NCBI GenBank assembly: GCA_028671895.1
Contig: CM053810.1
Coordinates: forward strand, 31,351,501 to 31,415,500
Length of the DNA: 64,000 bases
Reading direction: 5' to 3'
Origin: Oenanthe sinensis
Lineage: Eukaryota; Streptophyta; Magnoliopsida; Apiales; Apiaceae
Shown here: positions 35,201-46,000 of the stretch, in pieces
How positions within the stretch are numbered: the stretch's first letter is position 1
How the letters are laid out: each line of letters starts with the position of its first letter
The notes under the pieces: generated by a model
Databases searched by the model: none
What the model saw: the letters and a program-made list of their open reading frames with translations, nothing else
What the model was told of the DNA's origin: nothing
Position numbers and translations under genes: made by a program

Positions 35201-37230
35201 TTAAGGTTGGTTCTTTTATCTCCTCTCTTAGTTTGTGGAATCCAGTATTGGAGAAATTTCAGAAAAAACTAGCCTCTTGGAAACAAGCCTCACTGAACAT
35301 GGCTGACAAGTTAGAGTTAGTCAAATCAGTCTTGAACCCCTGTGCATTGGTTTAGTGTTTTTAAAGCTCCTGTAGGTGTATGAGATAAAATGGAAAGAAT
35401 TCAGCGAAGTTTCCTTTGGGATAAACCATCTTCTGCATGTATCAAATGTAGGACCTTGCATTTGGCAAATTGGTCAAAAGTCTATTCTTCAAAACATGTA
35501 GGGGTTTAGGGGTGAATAATATTAAGGAGAAAAACTTGGGTCTGCTAGGAAAATGGTATGTTAAATGATTTCAAAAGAGGGATAAGTCTTGGAATGTGTA
35601 GTTAAGGAGTAGATTAAACAGTCCCTCTAAGAAATATATTGGAGAAAGTTTAAGTGGATCAAAGATGTCATCAGCATTGCAAAAAATAGCTTTCTTAAAG
35701 GACTCTAGCCCTCAAGGAGCCTTGCTTCAGAGTTTTAAGTTTAAATGGTTCATTGGAAATGGCCAACTTCCTTGGTTTTGGGAAGTCTCATGGCATAGTG
35801 ATGGAGCAATGATGCTGCAGTTTCCTAGGTTATACAGAATTACAAGGAGAAATTTTGTCTCTATAGCACAGTTTAAAGTTTTCTGGGATCGGGAGACTTC
35901 TCCCAAACAATTCTTATGGTTTAGGAGCCTTAGAGGTAGTGAAGATGATGATATATTGTTATTTCAAAGCATAGTCGATTACATCAAATTGAATGCAAGC
36001 AAAGATAAACTTATTTGGTCTGTCACCGGTCAATAATACAAAAACAAGTGTTGGTCTGTGTCTAATATGAATCTTGAGACCAATTCCAGTAATTGGAAGA
36101 TTATTTGGAAACTCAAAGTTCTTCCTAGGAAAATCTTTCTCTGGAAGCTGGAGAATATGATTCTTCCAACAAGGGGTTTTTTGAAATCCAGGATTGAAAG
36201 TCATATTGATTATTTGGAGTGTAATAATTGTGGTTTGGAGGAGGAGGACTGTCCACACTTGTTTTGGAAATGTAGTTTAGCTAAGGAGGCTTAAAAAATG
36301 ATAGGAAGTTGGTGGATTTGCGATTGACTCATTGCTAGTTTTGAGCTGGATAAGGTTTGGAAGTTGATCAAATGGGCAAAGGATCAAACAATGGCAATTG
36401 GGTGGAGTGTATCAATTACATAAACACTATGGGCCCTATGGTTGAGAAGGAATGACAAGTGTTTAAAAAAAAGGCTTGGAGCTTAGAAGAACTTCATTTT
36501 ACTATTAAATCTTTTGCTAGAAATTGGTTGAGGCAAGTGTGGGGAATGAAACTTTATGGTTAATAAATCTTGAAGAAGCTCTTCTTTCTCATTTTTCGGT
36601 AAGGTTTAACATTTCAGAGACTTTCAATGATCATTTTAAGGCTTTTGTGGATGGTGCATGGATTAGAAGTTCTTCTGGAAACATTAGTGCATGAATAGGT
36701 GGTTACATCAAATCCCCAACTAATGAACTTGTATTCATTTTCTCGGATCCTAGTAAGGCTTCTTGTAGCTTTGAGGCTGAACTATATAGTCTATGGCTTT
36801 TGTTAAAGGCCATCTTCTTTGGCTCTTTTAAAAATCATAAGTTTGTAGTATTCTATGACAATAAACAATTGGTTAGAGAAGTGCAGGGCTGCAAGATTGG
36901 TAGTAGCATTCAAGATGAATGGTCTGAAGACAAAATAGAATGGGTTAAGAGGATGAATTTGGAATTTAAATTCACTCAAAGGGATCTCAATAAGGGGGTA
37001 GACGATTTAGCTAAACAGGGTTTATGTCGTATTAAAATGGTTCATGCATGGACATAATGTTCGGATTTGATTTACCTTGATTGCATAAGTGTTACCTTGG
37101 GCTGTTTTAGTCTTTGTGGTTTTATTGGGCTTGGATCTTCGAATTCTCTTTATTAGGGCTGTTTACTCTAGATTTTCTTTTGGGTTTGCACTTGACTCTT
37201 TTCCAGACAAGGCTTTTATTACATCAAGCA
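32229..37230 (+). pseudogene. Degenerate L1-type LINE with endonuclease, RT and RNase H
   Basis: From 5' to 3': an open basic stretch at 32303-32920 (RGRPKKK; likely the ORF1 end or ORF2 leader); an apurinic endonuclease domain from about 32957 (SWNIRG; LQKTK where LQETK is usual; GDFNAV; SDH); RT at about 34260-35100 (KVIDKVVWDKKYAFIKGRQA, LDFEKAFDSIRWDFL, GLRQGNPLSPLLF, FADDTVLF); a zinc-binding C-terminal region (LECNNCG...CPHLFWKC, about 36210-36270); and RNase H (DGAW, FEAEL, DN, DDLAKQG, about 36640-37030). Stops and frameshifts at about 33118, 33294, 35195, 36034 and 36292, and the Glu-to-Lys change in the endonuclease, show it is dead. Most of ORF1 and the 5' end are missing; it abuts the LTR at 32228. 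Confidence 0.9.
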
Positions 37231-37399
37231 TGTTTGTCTTAGAAAAATAAGTTGTAATGTAGGTTTTCTTTTCTAGAGACGATTCTGCGCATAGAGAATT
37301 TCAATCGTTGGCTTGCGGCGCTCTATGTGCATGTATAAATGTACCTGCTGCTTGGGGTTTGGCTATTTAAGGATGCCTGAATTTAGTCCTCTTATTGCC

Positions 37400-38242
37400 A
37401 TCGCCAAAAGCAAGTTAGAAAATGGCTGATGTAGATATTCGCTAGAAGCAAACAAAGAAGGGTTTCATCAAGATCAATGTGCATAGTTTCTTCTCTGATG
37501 AACCTCTGCCCAATGATAACAGAACATGCATTGACTTTGTGTTTAGAAATTCTAGAGGTTTCATTTTGAGAATGGTGGAAGGTTCTGTTGGCATAGATGA
37601 TGAGGATATAAATGGATTTTATAATGTCTTGATGGCTCTGCGTAGAGCATTCTTTGAACGTTATAATCGCATTGAGCTAGACATTGATGATGCAGGGGTT
37701 TATTGGACTTGGAGAAACTCAAGAGAACTAGGTGTGCACCTCGTCATGTGTATGTGGTGCAACAATTGAATCAAAGGAGGGATGACCAATATTTGTCATT
37801 GTCAGTTCGATTGATTCAAAATGATGCTAATAGGTTGGCTGAATATCTCGCAGGTTATGGTGCACATCATTGGACAATTAATTATTGAGGGTCCGTTTGG
37901 AAGAGTCCCTGAGCTGTGACGTGATGACATGGGTCTTGGTCCGGTTGAGGTGCAGTTCATGGAGGTTAGAGAAGAAGATATGGAGGCTGTGGTTGTCAAT
38001 GATGAAAAAGATGAGGTGCTTGATGATGCTCTCCCTGATGATGTTGACTAGCTCTTCCCAGACCTGCAAGTCATTTAATAGTTTAAATATTAGTGTCCAG
38101 TTAATATTTTAAGTTGTCTAGATTTAGTCTAGTTTTTGTTCTCCTATGAATAATGTCCTGCTTTCTGTTGCTAGTCGATTCGTATGTTGTAGTACCAGGG
38201 TTGGCTCCGTTGAAGTATTATATCTTTATCTGCATTTCAAAA
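37400..38242 (+). pseudogene. Decayed RNase H-like ORF, probably a retroposed or LINE-derived segment
   Basis: Starting near ATG 37422 (MADVDIR then a stop), a frame continues KGFIKINVHSFFSDE, DFVFRNSRGFILRMVEGS and NRIELDIDDAGVYW. It shifts frame near 37700 and continues VVQQLNQRRDDQ, LIQNDANRLAEYLAGYGAHH and an acidic tail near 37950-38050. The layout (KxNV, xVxRNSxG, ELxxD, LAxYLAxxG) is RNase H-like. The segment ends ATATCTTTATCTGCATTTC followed by a short A run at 38236-38245, the kind of 3' end plant LINEs leave. It could be a 5'-truncated second LINE or a domesticated-type RNase H gene that decayed. The catalytic Asp of the first strand (KINVD in the family) is His here. Confidence 0.55.
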
Positions 38243-38402
38243 AAAATATTTAATTTAATTATATATAAGATATACATGTAAATTTATACACAATGAACTT
38301 ATTAAGCTTCAAATATAAATTAAATATTATTAATAAATAGAACAAATAGGTAAAAGCCCTCCATCTTGTCCCTTGCACTCAGTTTTTTAAAAAGTGAGTC
38401 TC

Positions 38403-38947
38403 ATGTAAGGGTGAGCAAAATCGAACCGGAACCAAAAAACCGAACTAGATAGTGTAATTTCGGTTCAGTTCCATATTTTTCAAAATTTCGGTATATTCGA
38501 TTTTTCGGTCCAGATCGAATTAAAGTTCAGTTCACTCCGGTCCGTAAAAACAAATTTGGTCCGGACCGAATATACCGAATTATATATTATTTATTTTTAT
38601 TATATATATATAATATATTTATATAATATATGTTTGATAAATGCAATTTTGCATTAACTATTGTATTATTAATTTATTATTTGACCTAAATATGATTCTA
38701 TTTGATTTTATTTATATATTTATATTCATATTCCCTTAAAAGTTCACCTTATTTAATTTTCAATTTTTTTAAAAAAAAGATATGGACTGAACTGACTGAA
38801 CCAAACGGACCGAAATATTTCGGTTCAGTTAGGTCCGGTCCGTAATAAAATTTCGGTTCGGTTTGGTCCAAAAAATTTTGACTATTCGGTTTTTGGTCTA
38901 CTCGGTTTGGTCCTGTTCTGGACCGAACCGACCGAATACTCAGCCCT
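38403..38947. mobile_element. MITE-like element with CGGTTCGGT-rich arms
   Basis: Left end TAAGGGTGAGCAAAATCGAACCGG and right end GGACCGAACCGACC...ACTCAGCCCTA form imperfect terminal inverted repeats. Between them is an AT-rich core (38580-38780) flanked by CGGTTC/GGTCCG-rich arms. No coding frame. The ends resemble common plant hAT-type MITEs; a clear 8 bp target duplication could not be made out. Confidence 0.6.
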
Positions 38948-40760
38948 AGTCCTAGATGTTGAAATGTCCTCATTGACCTTTTGCATTACATTTCTCTACC
39001 ACGAATATAAAGGTAATTTTATAATATTTTTTATCTGTGAAAAATTATAAAAGATAGTATCAGTGGAAAATAATAATGAAGTAATTAATTTTTTTATATA
39101 ATTTAGCCAGTTAAAAAGAATAATATTAAAACAGTAATAATTGACAACTTATACATTAGTAAAGGGTTAAGAAGCGAAAAGTCACTTGTGTTTTCTATAC
39201 AGAGCAAATAATCCATATATTTTAGTATGGTTTAAATAAGTCCATTATCTATAAAATATAGGTTCAAATTAGCGCTTAGGGTTATATTTGAAAAATAATG
39301 ATATTTTATTATAAAATTTATTTTCAAATATTATAAAATCAAAATAAATTATATTATATCATCGGCGTGGGGGCAAAAAAACTCTATGATTTGAGTGAAA
39401 TATCAAATAAGTTTTTATAGTTTTATAGGCTCACATAAATTTTTGATTTTTACGGTGATAGTTAAAATTAGAAAATATTGTTAAATTGTGCTAAATATGA
39501 TCAAGATATAAGTTGAAATTATTTAAATAAAATTAATAATAACCATAAATTTTTATAATAAAATATTTTTAAAATATCAATATATTGTTAAAAAAAACTA
39601 CAGTGAGTAAAAAAAGAAATATTTGTTTATACAATAATGTTACAAATTAATTTTTTTATATGTTTCAATTAATAGTATTATAATAATTACAGAAATTCTA
39701 TATTAATATATGTTTTATGTAAGCAAATTTTATCTTTACTAAAAATTTGGCCAAACATATTTTGATTTTTTTTATAAGCAGGACATTGCATTTAATAGAT
39801 GAAGAGACAAGGACAACATGCGATTGCAATTTGATTTCAATTTATAACTGATTTCTCTAATTAATTTTATTCCAAATAATTAATAAAAATAATGTTAAAA
39901 CATATTTTAATTTTGAAATAATTTTATAATAAAATTGAATTAATTTAATTATATTTTAAAATCAAATAGATAGTTAAATATCATTTTCATCAAATTTCAA
40001 ATCAATATTTTACCCTAGTTCTTGAATTATTTTTACCTTCAAACTCATTTTATAATATAACATATTTGGTCTTATAATATTTTAAAATAAAATTTATAAA
40101 TAAATATCATTTTTCAAATTTGAAACATATATTTAACCATAATTAATCAAATCTTGTCATAAGTCCTATTTTGGACCTACATTTTAAAAATGATGAAATT
40201 ATTTAGGTTATATTAAAATATAAGGGCTTATTTGCTACTTCCTCTAAAGTACAGAGGTGTTTTCGCTCTTAACCCATTAATAAATGCTACTTTTCATTTA
40301 ATTTTATTCAAATTTCAATAAATTTTTATTCCCATTCTCGTTGAAGAGACCGAAACTAGAAAATAATACCCCTCCCTCTCATATTATGTTTCTTATTTTA
40401 ATTATTAAATAATCAAATTAACTAAATTTTGATCAAAAAGTACACATATTATATAATTAAAAAATTTTAAAAATTTATTTTATTAAAAAATATATCTAAT
40501 CTACTTTAATAGTGTATCTAATTTTCAGTTTTTTAAAATAATTAATAAATCTTTTATAATTAATGATCAAAGTTTGGACAACTTGAGCGCTAATAATCAA
40601 AACAATAAACATGTTACCGTACGGAGGGATTACTTACACTAGCAACACATAATCAAATCCACTTAACACAAGTAACACTGCTCCACTGTATCACCTCCAG
40701 TTTTTTGAAACGATGACCTACATTACATAATCTATTATATATATGTATGTATGTATGTAT
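38948..40760. other. AT-rich intergenic sequence upstream of SERK
   Basis: No gene, LTR or conserved motif recognised in 1.8 kb. An ATGT microsatellite at about 40741-40762 lies just upstream of the first SERK exon copy. Confidence 0.5.
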
Positions 40761-40940
40761 ATGAGTTAGCTAGCTAGGGTTCTATAAAAGGTGTGAAAAT
40801 TACAGTGTGAAAATGGAGAGACAAAGCAGCGTTGCTGTTTTGGTGTGGTTATTAATTGGTTTGGTGAAAATATCTGCTAATTTGGAAGGTTGGTTAGTTA
40901 GTTTCATTTACTGTTTTATTAATTAAGCTCTTGATTTTGA
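40761..40940 (+). repeat. Upstream copy of duplicated SERK promoter/exon 1 segment
   Basis: ATGAGTTAGCTAGCTAGGGT, AAAGGTGTGAAAATTACAGT, the exon, and TTATTAATTAAGCTCTT downstream align with 42824-43000 (ATGAGTTGGCTACTATCTAG, GAAAGGTGTAG, ACAGT, exon, TTTATTAAGCTCTT). The offset is about 2072 bp. A TATAAAA stands at 40783-40789. Confidence 0.75.
40813..40888 (+). CDS. SERK: Alternative first exon (1a) of SERK-like gene
   Basis: ATG 40813 opens a 25-codon signal-peptide exon (MERQSSVAVLVWLLIGLVKI then SANLE) ending at a donor G|GTTGGT. It leaves one base over, the same phase as exon 1b, so joining to exon 2 at 44336 is in frame and gives the SANLEGD sequence typical of SERK proteins. SANLEG is closer to the family consensus than SANSEG of exon 1b. 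A TATA-like TATAAAA lies about 25 bp upstream. Whether both exons are used cannot be told from sequence; one may be a dead duplicate, although it has no lesion. Confidence 0.65.
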
Positions 40941-42397
40941 ATAGCATTGTTGTAATTAGTGTTTTTATTTTTGGTTAATTATTTAGAATGTGATTTGGGT
41001 TTGGTTTACACAATGGCCTTAATGTGTATATGAAAACTCGAGGGGAGTTGGAGTGTGCTTGCATTATTGAACTAGTTTGTTTCGTTTAGCTTGAGTAGTA
41101 TTGTTGCAAGTGTTTTGGAATTACAGAAGACCACGGAAGCACTAGTTGTGTTGTTAGTGAAGACGTAGATGTAAGGGCTTAGTTTTTCCCCATCAATTAT
41201 AACAGAGGTAGATATGGATGCCTTTCTTGCGCAAATTATAGTGTCTTTCTACTTTTGCTACAACAACATAACTCGTTCGCTGATGATTATAGAAACTTCT
41301 CCTATACATGTAAAATAGTCCTCCCCCCCTCCCGCGCTCTATCTTGGTATGGCTGCAACTACTTTGCACAATCCCTTTTTTCCATCCTTTAATAGCCCAC
41401 AATTGTTTTTTATAGAAAATTTTCATGTACGTCAGAGGTGTTGATGGTAAACACAAAAGAAAAAGGGATGGCCATGGAGAAGTACACCTAGAAGTAACTG
41501 TCTGTGAACTGATGCCTAACTTCACTTAAAATATTGGACATTTTTATCAAACCCCTTTTGGTAATTACCTCTATGTTGTTTCACACGCTTAGGTATTCTA
41601 GTTCTTGTTAAAAATCAATTTCTTAGTACCTCTACATGGCCTTATCCATTTTATATTCAAATTGGAGCTTCCTAAACCTCTAAGTCTCGTAATGAAATAG
41701 TAAGTTCTTTTATAAAAAAAACGGAGACAATCTGTTGTTGAATGATTGCATAAATAATAGTAAAAAAAAAAGTAAGGGGAACAGTCTGAATTTAGACTTT
41801 TTGGAGTCCCAACACATAAGATAAATGATAAGGGTCATATGACAGATTATAAGGTAAACAATTAGAGTGACAGAATGTTACTTTGAGTTGACAGAATTGT
41901 TTTAGTTCAATGTGTTCATGACATGATTTGAGAACTTATGATGGAAAGGAATGGAAGCAGGACTGATTGATTCCATTCCTTTGTCCCAAGTGAACAGCCT
42001 GAATTTTGATTCCGACTGGAACGGTTATTCCATTCCTGCCAAGTGAACATGGACTTAGTGTTTATGTTAAGTACTCTCTTATCAGAATGTGGTCAATTAA
42101 AGGAATTTTGAAAGGTGTTTGATTAAATGTATGTACTAGTTGATTCCTCATGAAATGTTTTGGTTGAGAGTCATATGAAGGGGTTTGATTTTGTATAGGA
42201 TTTGTTTCAGAGAGTATCAAGTAGTGTGGATATTTATTTTGATTTATAACTATTTTTATATGTCTAAGAGAACTGTATTTCAATCCCTAATTTTTTTTAT
42301 TACAAAAAATTATGTTGTAATTTTTTATATATTATGTTTTTGTTTTGTTGTAGAGTTTTATATATTATCTCAGTGTCACTAATATATCATTTTTTGA

Positions 42398-42480
42398 AAT
42401 TACACACTTAGCGCATTGGTAAGTATGGAGAGAGTGATATTCAGGTCACAAGTTCGACCCCAGGCCAAGTAAATTTCTTA
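42398..42480 (+). mobile_element. Possible tRNA-derived SINE remnant between exons 1a and 1b
   Basis: TTAGCGCATTGGTAAG resembles a pol III A box, and GGTCACAAGTTCGACCCC about 30 bp on resembles a B box (GTTCGACCC). The end and any target duplication are not clear. Confidence 0.4.
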
Positions 42481-42823
42481 ATTGGCAAATATACATAGAT
42501 ACATATATAAATCAAATATCTCAATCTGAATGAAATACATCCCATTTATAAAAATAATATAAAATGGTAGTATCGTTGACACTGCCGCACCTAACAACCA
42601 ACAACATCGCTTTTTTTGACTAGTGGTTCGGCAGCAAGACATATATTTGACTTTTGCACATGGTGAGAAAAAGTAGGCCAGCATTGTAAATAAATAAGTA
42701 GAAATCGTAGGTATAGAAGACAGATACTACAGATACAGAGTCAAAGGAGGATAATAATATCTTCAACCTTTAATCTGTTTAAATCTGTAGATTGATGCCT
42801 GATGTTTTATTGCTATTACGTTT

Positions 42824-43000
42824 ATGAGTTGGCTACTATCTAGGGTTTTTTGTGAAAGGTGTAGAAGCACAATACAGTATATAAATGGGGCGACCGCTTG
42901 CCGTTTCTATTTTCCGAGGGTTAATTATTCTGTTTTATCTTTTGGTGAAAATATCTGCCAATTCGGAAGGTCAGTTATATATTTATTAAGCTCTTAATTT
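42824..43000 (+). repeat. Downstream copy of duplicated SERK promoter/exon 1 segment
   Basis: Partner of 40761-40940. A TATATAA (42878-42884) abuts the ATG, too close to act as TATA box for this start, so the real transcription start would have to lie further upstream or the exon is used differently. Confidence 0.7.
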
Positions 43001-46000
43001 GTCTACAATTGTTCTAGCTTTGGTGATTGCTGTACTCAGGTAATTGTTTCCGGTGAGGCTATATAGATTTGTTTGTTATTTAGTGTAAAAATGGCGTTAG
43101 GTTTTGAACTAAACAAAAATAATGTAAAATGGTGTTTGGTTTTGAACTAAACGAAAATAATGTCAAGTGTTACTGACTTTTCTATATTATTAATCTTCAA
43201 ATATAAAGTTTTTGTTGTTCTATTTGTAGTGATGTTGGCCTATTAAAACAATGTTTCTGATTTTGGTCCTTTTCTTAATAATTGATTGGAATAACTTCCC
43301 CGAACCATGTATTCAGGGGTTACTAGTACACCAACGATTTTAGGTGAATTCACCTCCTATAATATTGATCAAGTAACCTTAATTTTGTTTTTGACATTTC
43401 AAGGTGGAGATATTTCAGAATTGTTTAGTTCAATGCACCATTTTGGTTTTAGAAGGTGCAAAGTATATCAAGTCAAACACACAGTTAAAAAAAGACTCTG
43501 AGATAAGTTTTTCAGAAGTTCTACAATGAACTTGTAATCCTATAAATATTAAGTGTTTTAAATATCTTTAATATTTAGTATTCGTAACTTAACATTAATC
43601 CTTGGATTAAGGTATAACAGACAGTAAAAAATATGGTCATAAGTTACTTTTATGGTTAATGAACAAGCATTAGGCTTTCTAAAACTTAATTTTCAATCAT
43701 AATTGTCATGGTCTTCAGTTCATATATATCTCAAGTTTGATACAGTCTTGGCTTGATTATGTGCCTTTTTATCCCTTCCCACCACTCTAAAGTAGAGAAT
43801 AGAACATGCAAATTCCGTTGATCGCATTATTATTGTTGTTTTCATATCAATTTATATCTAAACCTGTACAATATGTGTTATGTCCTCTCTGTGATACTAA
43901 TTCTTTTGTGAACTTTTAGTGTTCAAATCAAGTTTGTCTGATATCACTGTTTTCAGGATGAAGTTCCCGTTTTAAATTTTTAATAACACTCACATATATT
44001 TCACTAGTGTCAGCTCAATCAACAATGGACTCCTTGATGAGTTCACCTAGTAAATTTCTAGTCGACTATTCATTCAAATTAACTAATCACTTTAAACTGG
44101 GAATCTGGGACGGTCACTTGCTGCGCAATCAAGAGTCTTTGATAATAAAGAGAAGGAAAGACAAGATAAATCAGTCACTTTGAAATAATTTGAATAGCAG
44201 TAAAATTGTTGGTTGTCTTGTGTGATATCAATTTTTCTCTGCCGTACTAAATATTTTACTTTAAATGATGCCTGCTCACTATTATTTTATTTGAGTCATT
44301 TGTCAGCAACTAATGAAAGTCGCTAACATTGACAGGTGATACATTACACAACTTAAGGAGCAGTTTACAAGATCCTAACAATGTACTTCAGAGTTGGGAT
44401 TCTACTCTTGTAAACCCATGTACATGGTTTCACGTCACATGTAACAATGAAAACAGTGTTATAAGAGTGTAAGCTGCTTCCACTATCAACTTACTGGCAA
44501 ACTGCTGTCTAGCACCGAGTGTATTAGCGTTAAGCGCGCGTACACACAGATATATATCCACCTCTCTGTGTTAAGAATGTCTGTGTTTGGGAAAGAGTAC
44601 AAGTTACCAATGGTTCTCATTGGATAAATTATCTTTTAATTTGGAGAACCTTAAAAGAATTTTTTTGTGAGGATAAATCTGGAATGGTCTAATACGTTGC
44701 AGCTGCTTCTGTCAGCAAAATCGATAAGAGCCTTCTTCCTAGAGTACTTGTTTAATAGTGCCTTAGCATATGCAGACCTTTTTATTAGGACTGGATATGT
44801 TTTCGGCATGATATAGGACACATAATGTGATAAGTTTCACGGAAGATTTAAAATTGTTATGACTTCTCAACAATAAGCTTTCTATAATGCCTTCATGCAG
44901 TGATCTTGGAAATGCAGCACTGTCTGGTACACTTGTCCCTCTAGGGCAGCTGAAAAACTTGCAGTATTTGTAAGTCATACTGTCACATTGGTATCTTTCA
45001 TATTGTGTGTTGTTAGTGTTGTCATTTCAATAAAGGCAGTCTCTTATGGCATCTCTGTTTGCTAGAGGTAAAAAAGTTGCCTAAAAGGTTACACTGGATA
45101 TAATAAGAATGTAACTTGGTATATTGTGGAGTAACTGATTTTAGCAATATAATATATTTTGTTCATAAAATTTCATGAATCTCATATAATTGGAATGAAG
45201 TACAGGACCACAGCCCACAGGTTTCACCTATTGCTAAATATTGTGAATTTTCTGACTGATGCTAAAATTAACAATATATTATAATTTCAGATGTGCCCTG
45301 GTGTGAATATGTCATAGAACAAGATGATAGTAATTTCTCTTCTACTTGGTAAACTATGTATAAATATTCATATAAATATTAAATCAATAAATAAGTATTA
45401 TAAAACCCTGCTTGGCACGAGATTAACCTAGTATATAATAAGCGTAAGAGGGTTCTTACTTGAAATACTAGCAAAGGTCAAGGGTTCGATACTCATTAGC
45501 AACATATTTAAATCTAGTATTTTTAACTCCAAGGATATTGACAGAGTTTTAAGGGTTGATATTAATTAACAACATATTAAAATCTAATATATATATAATT
45601 CAAAGAAAACTAGCTTATGTTTAGAAACAGTTTTGGTACGAGTGCCCGTCTACGTGGTGCATTTGAGAAAATTGATTATTGTCGGATGGTGTGTCCATAT
45701 CTACCAAGCCTGGGTGAGGTCTGTGAGAGCTAAGGTTTAAAACGACAAGGACATCATTTAAAGATACCTCTCAGTGTTTACCTTTCTCCTTGGGCCAGGA
45801 AGAAAAGTGGCATAAATGGCACCTTTTAAATATTTCATCCTCATTAGTTTTCCTAGTTCCATTTTTCAGAAATTATGTATATGATTAAAATATATATGCT
45901 GATTGCTTGTAATGTCTAATGTATTAATTAATTATAGTCAATGAACTAATTTTTAGCTTCTATACTGTCATTGGCCATATTATAAATATGTAATGACTTC

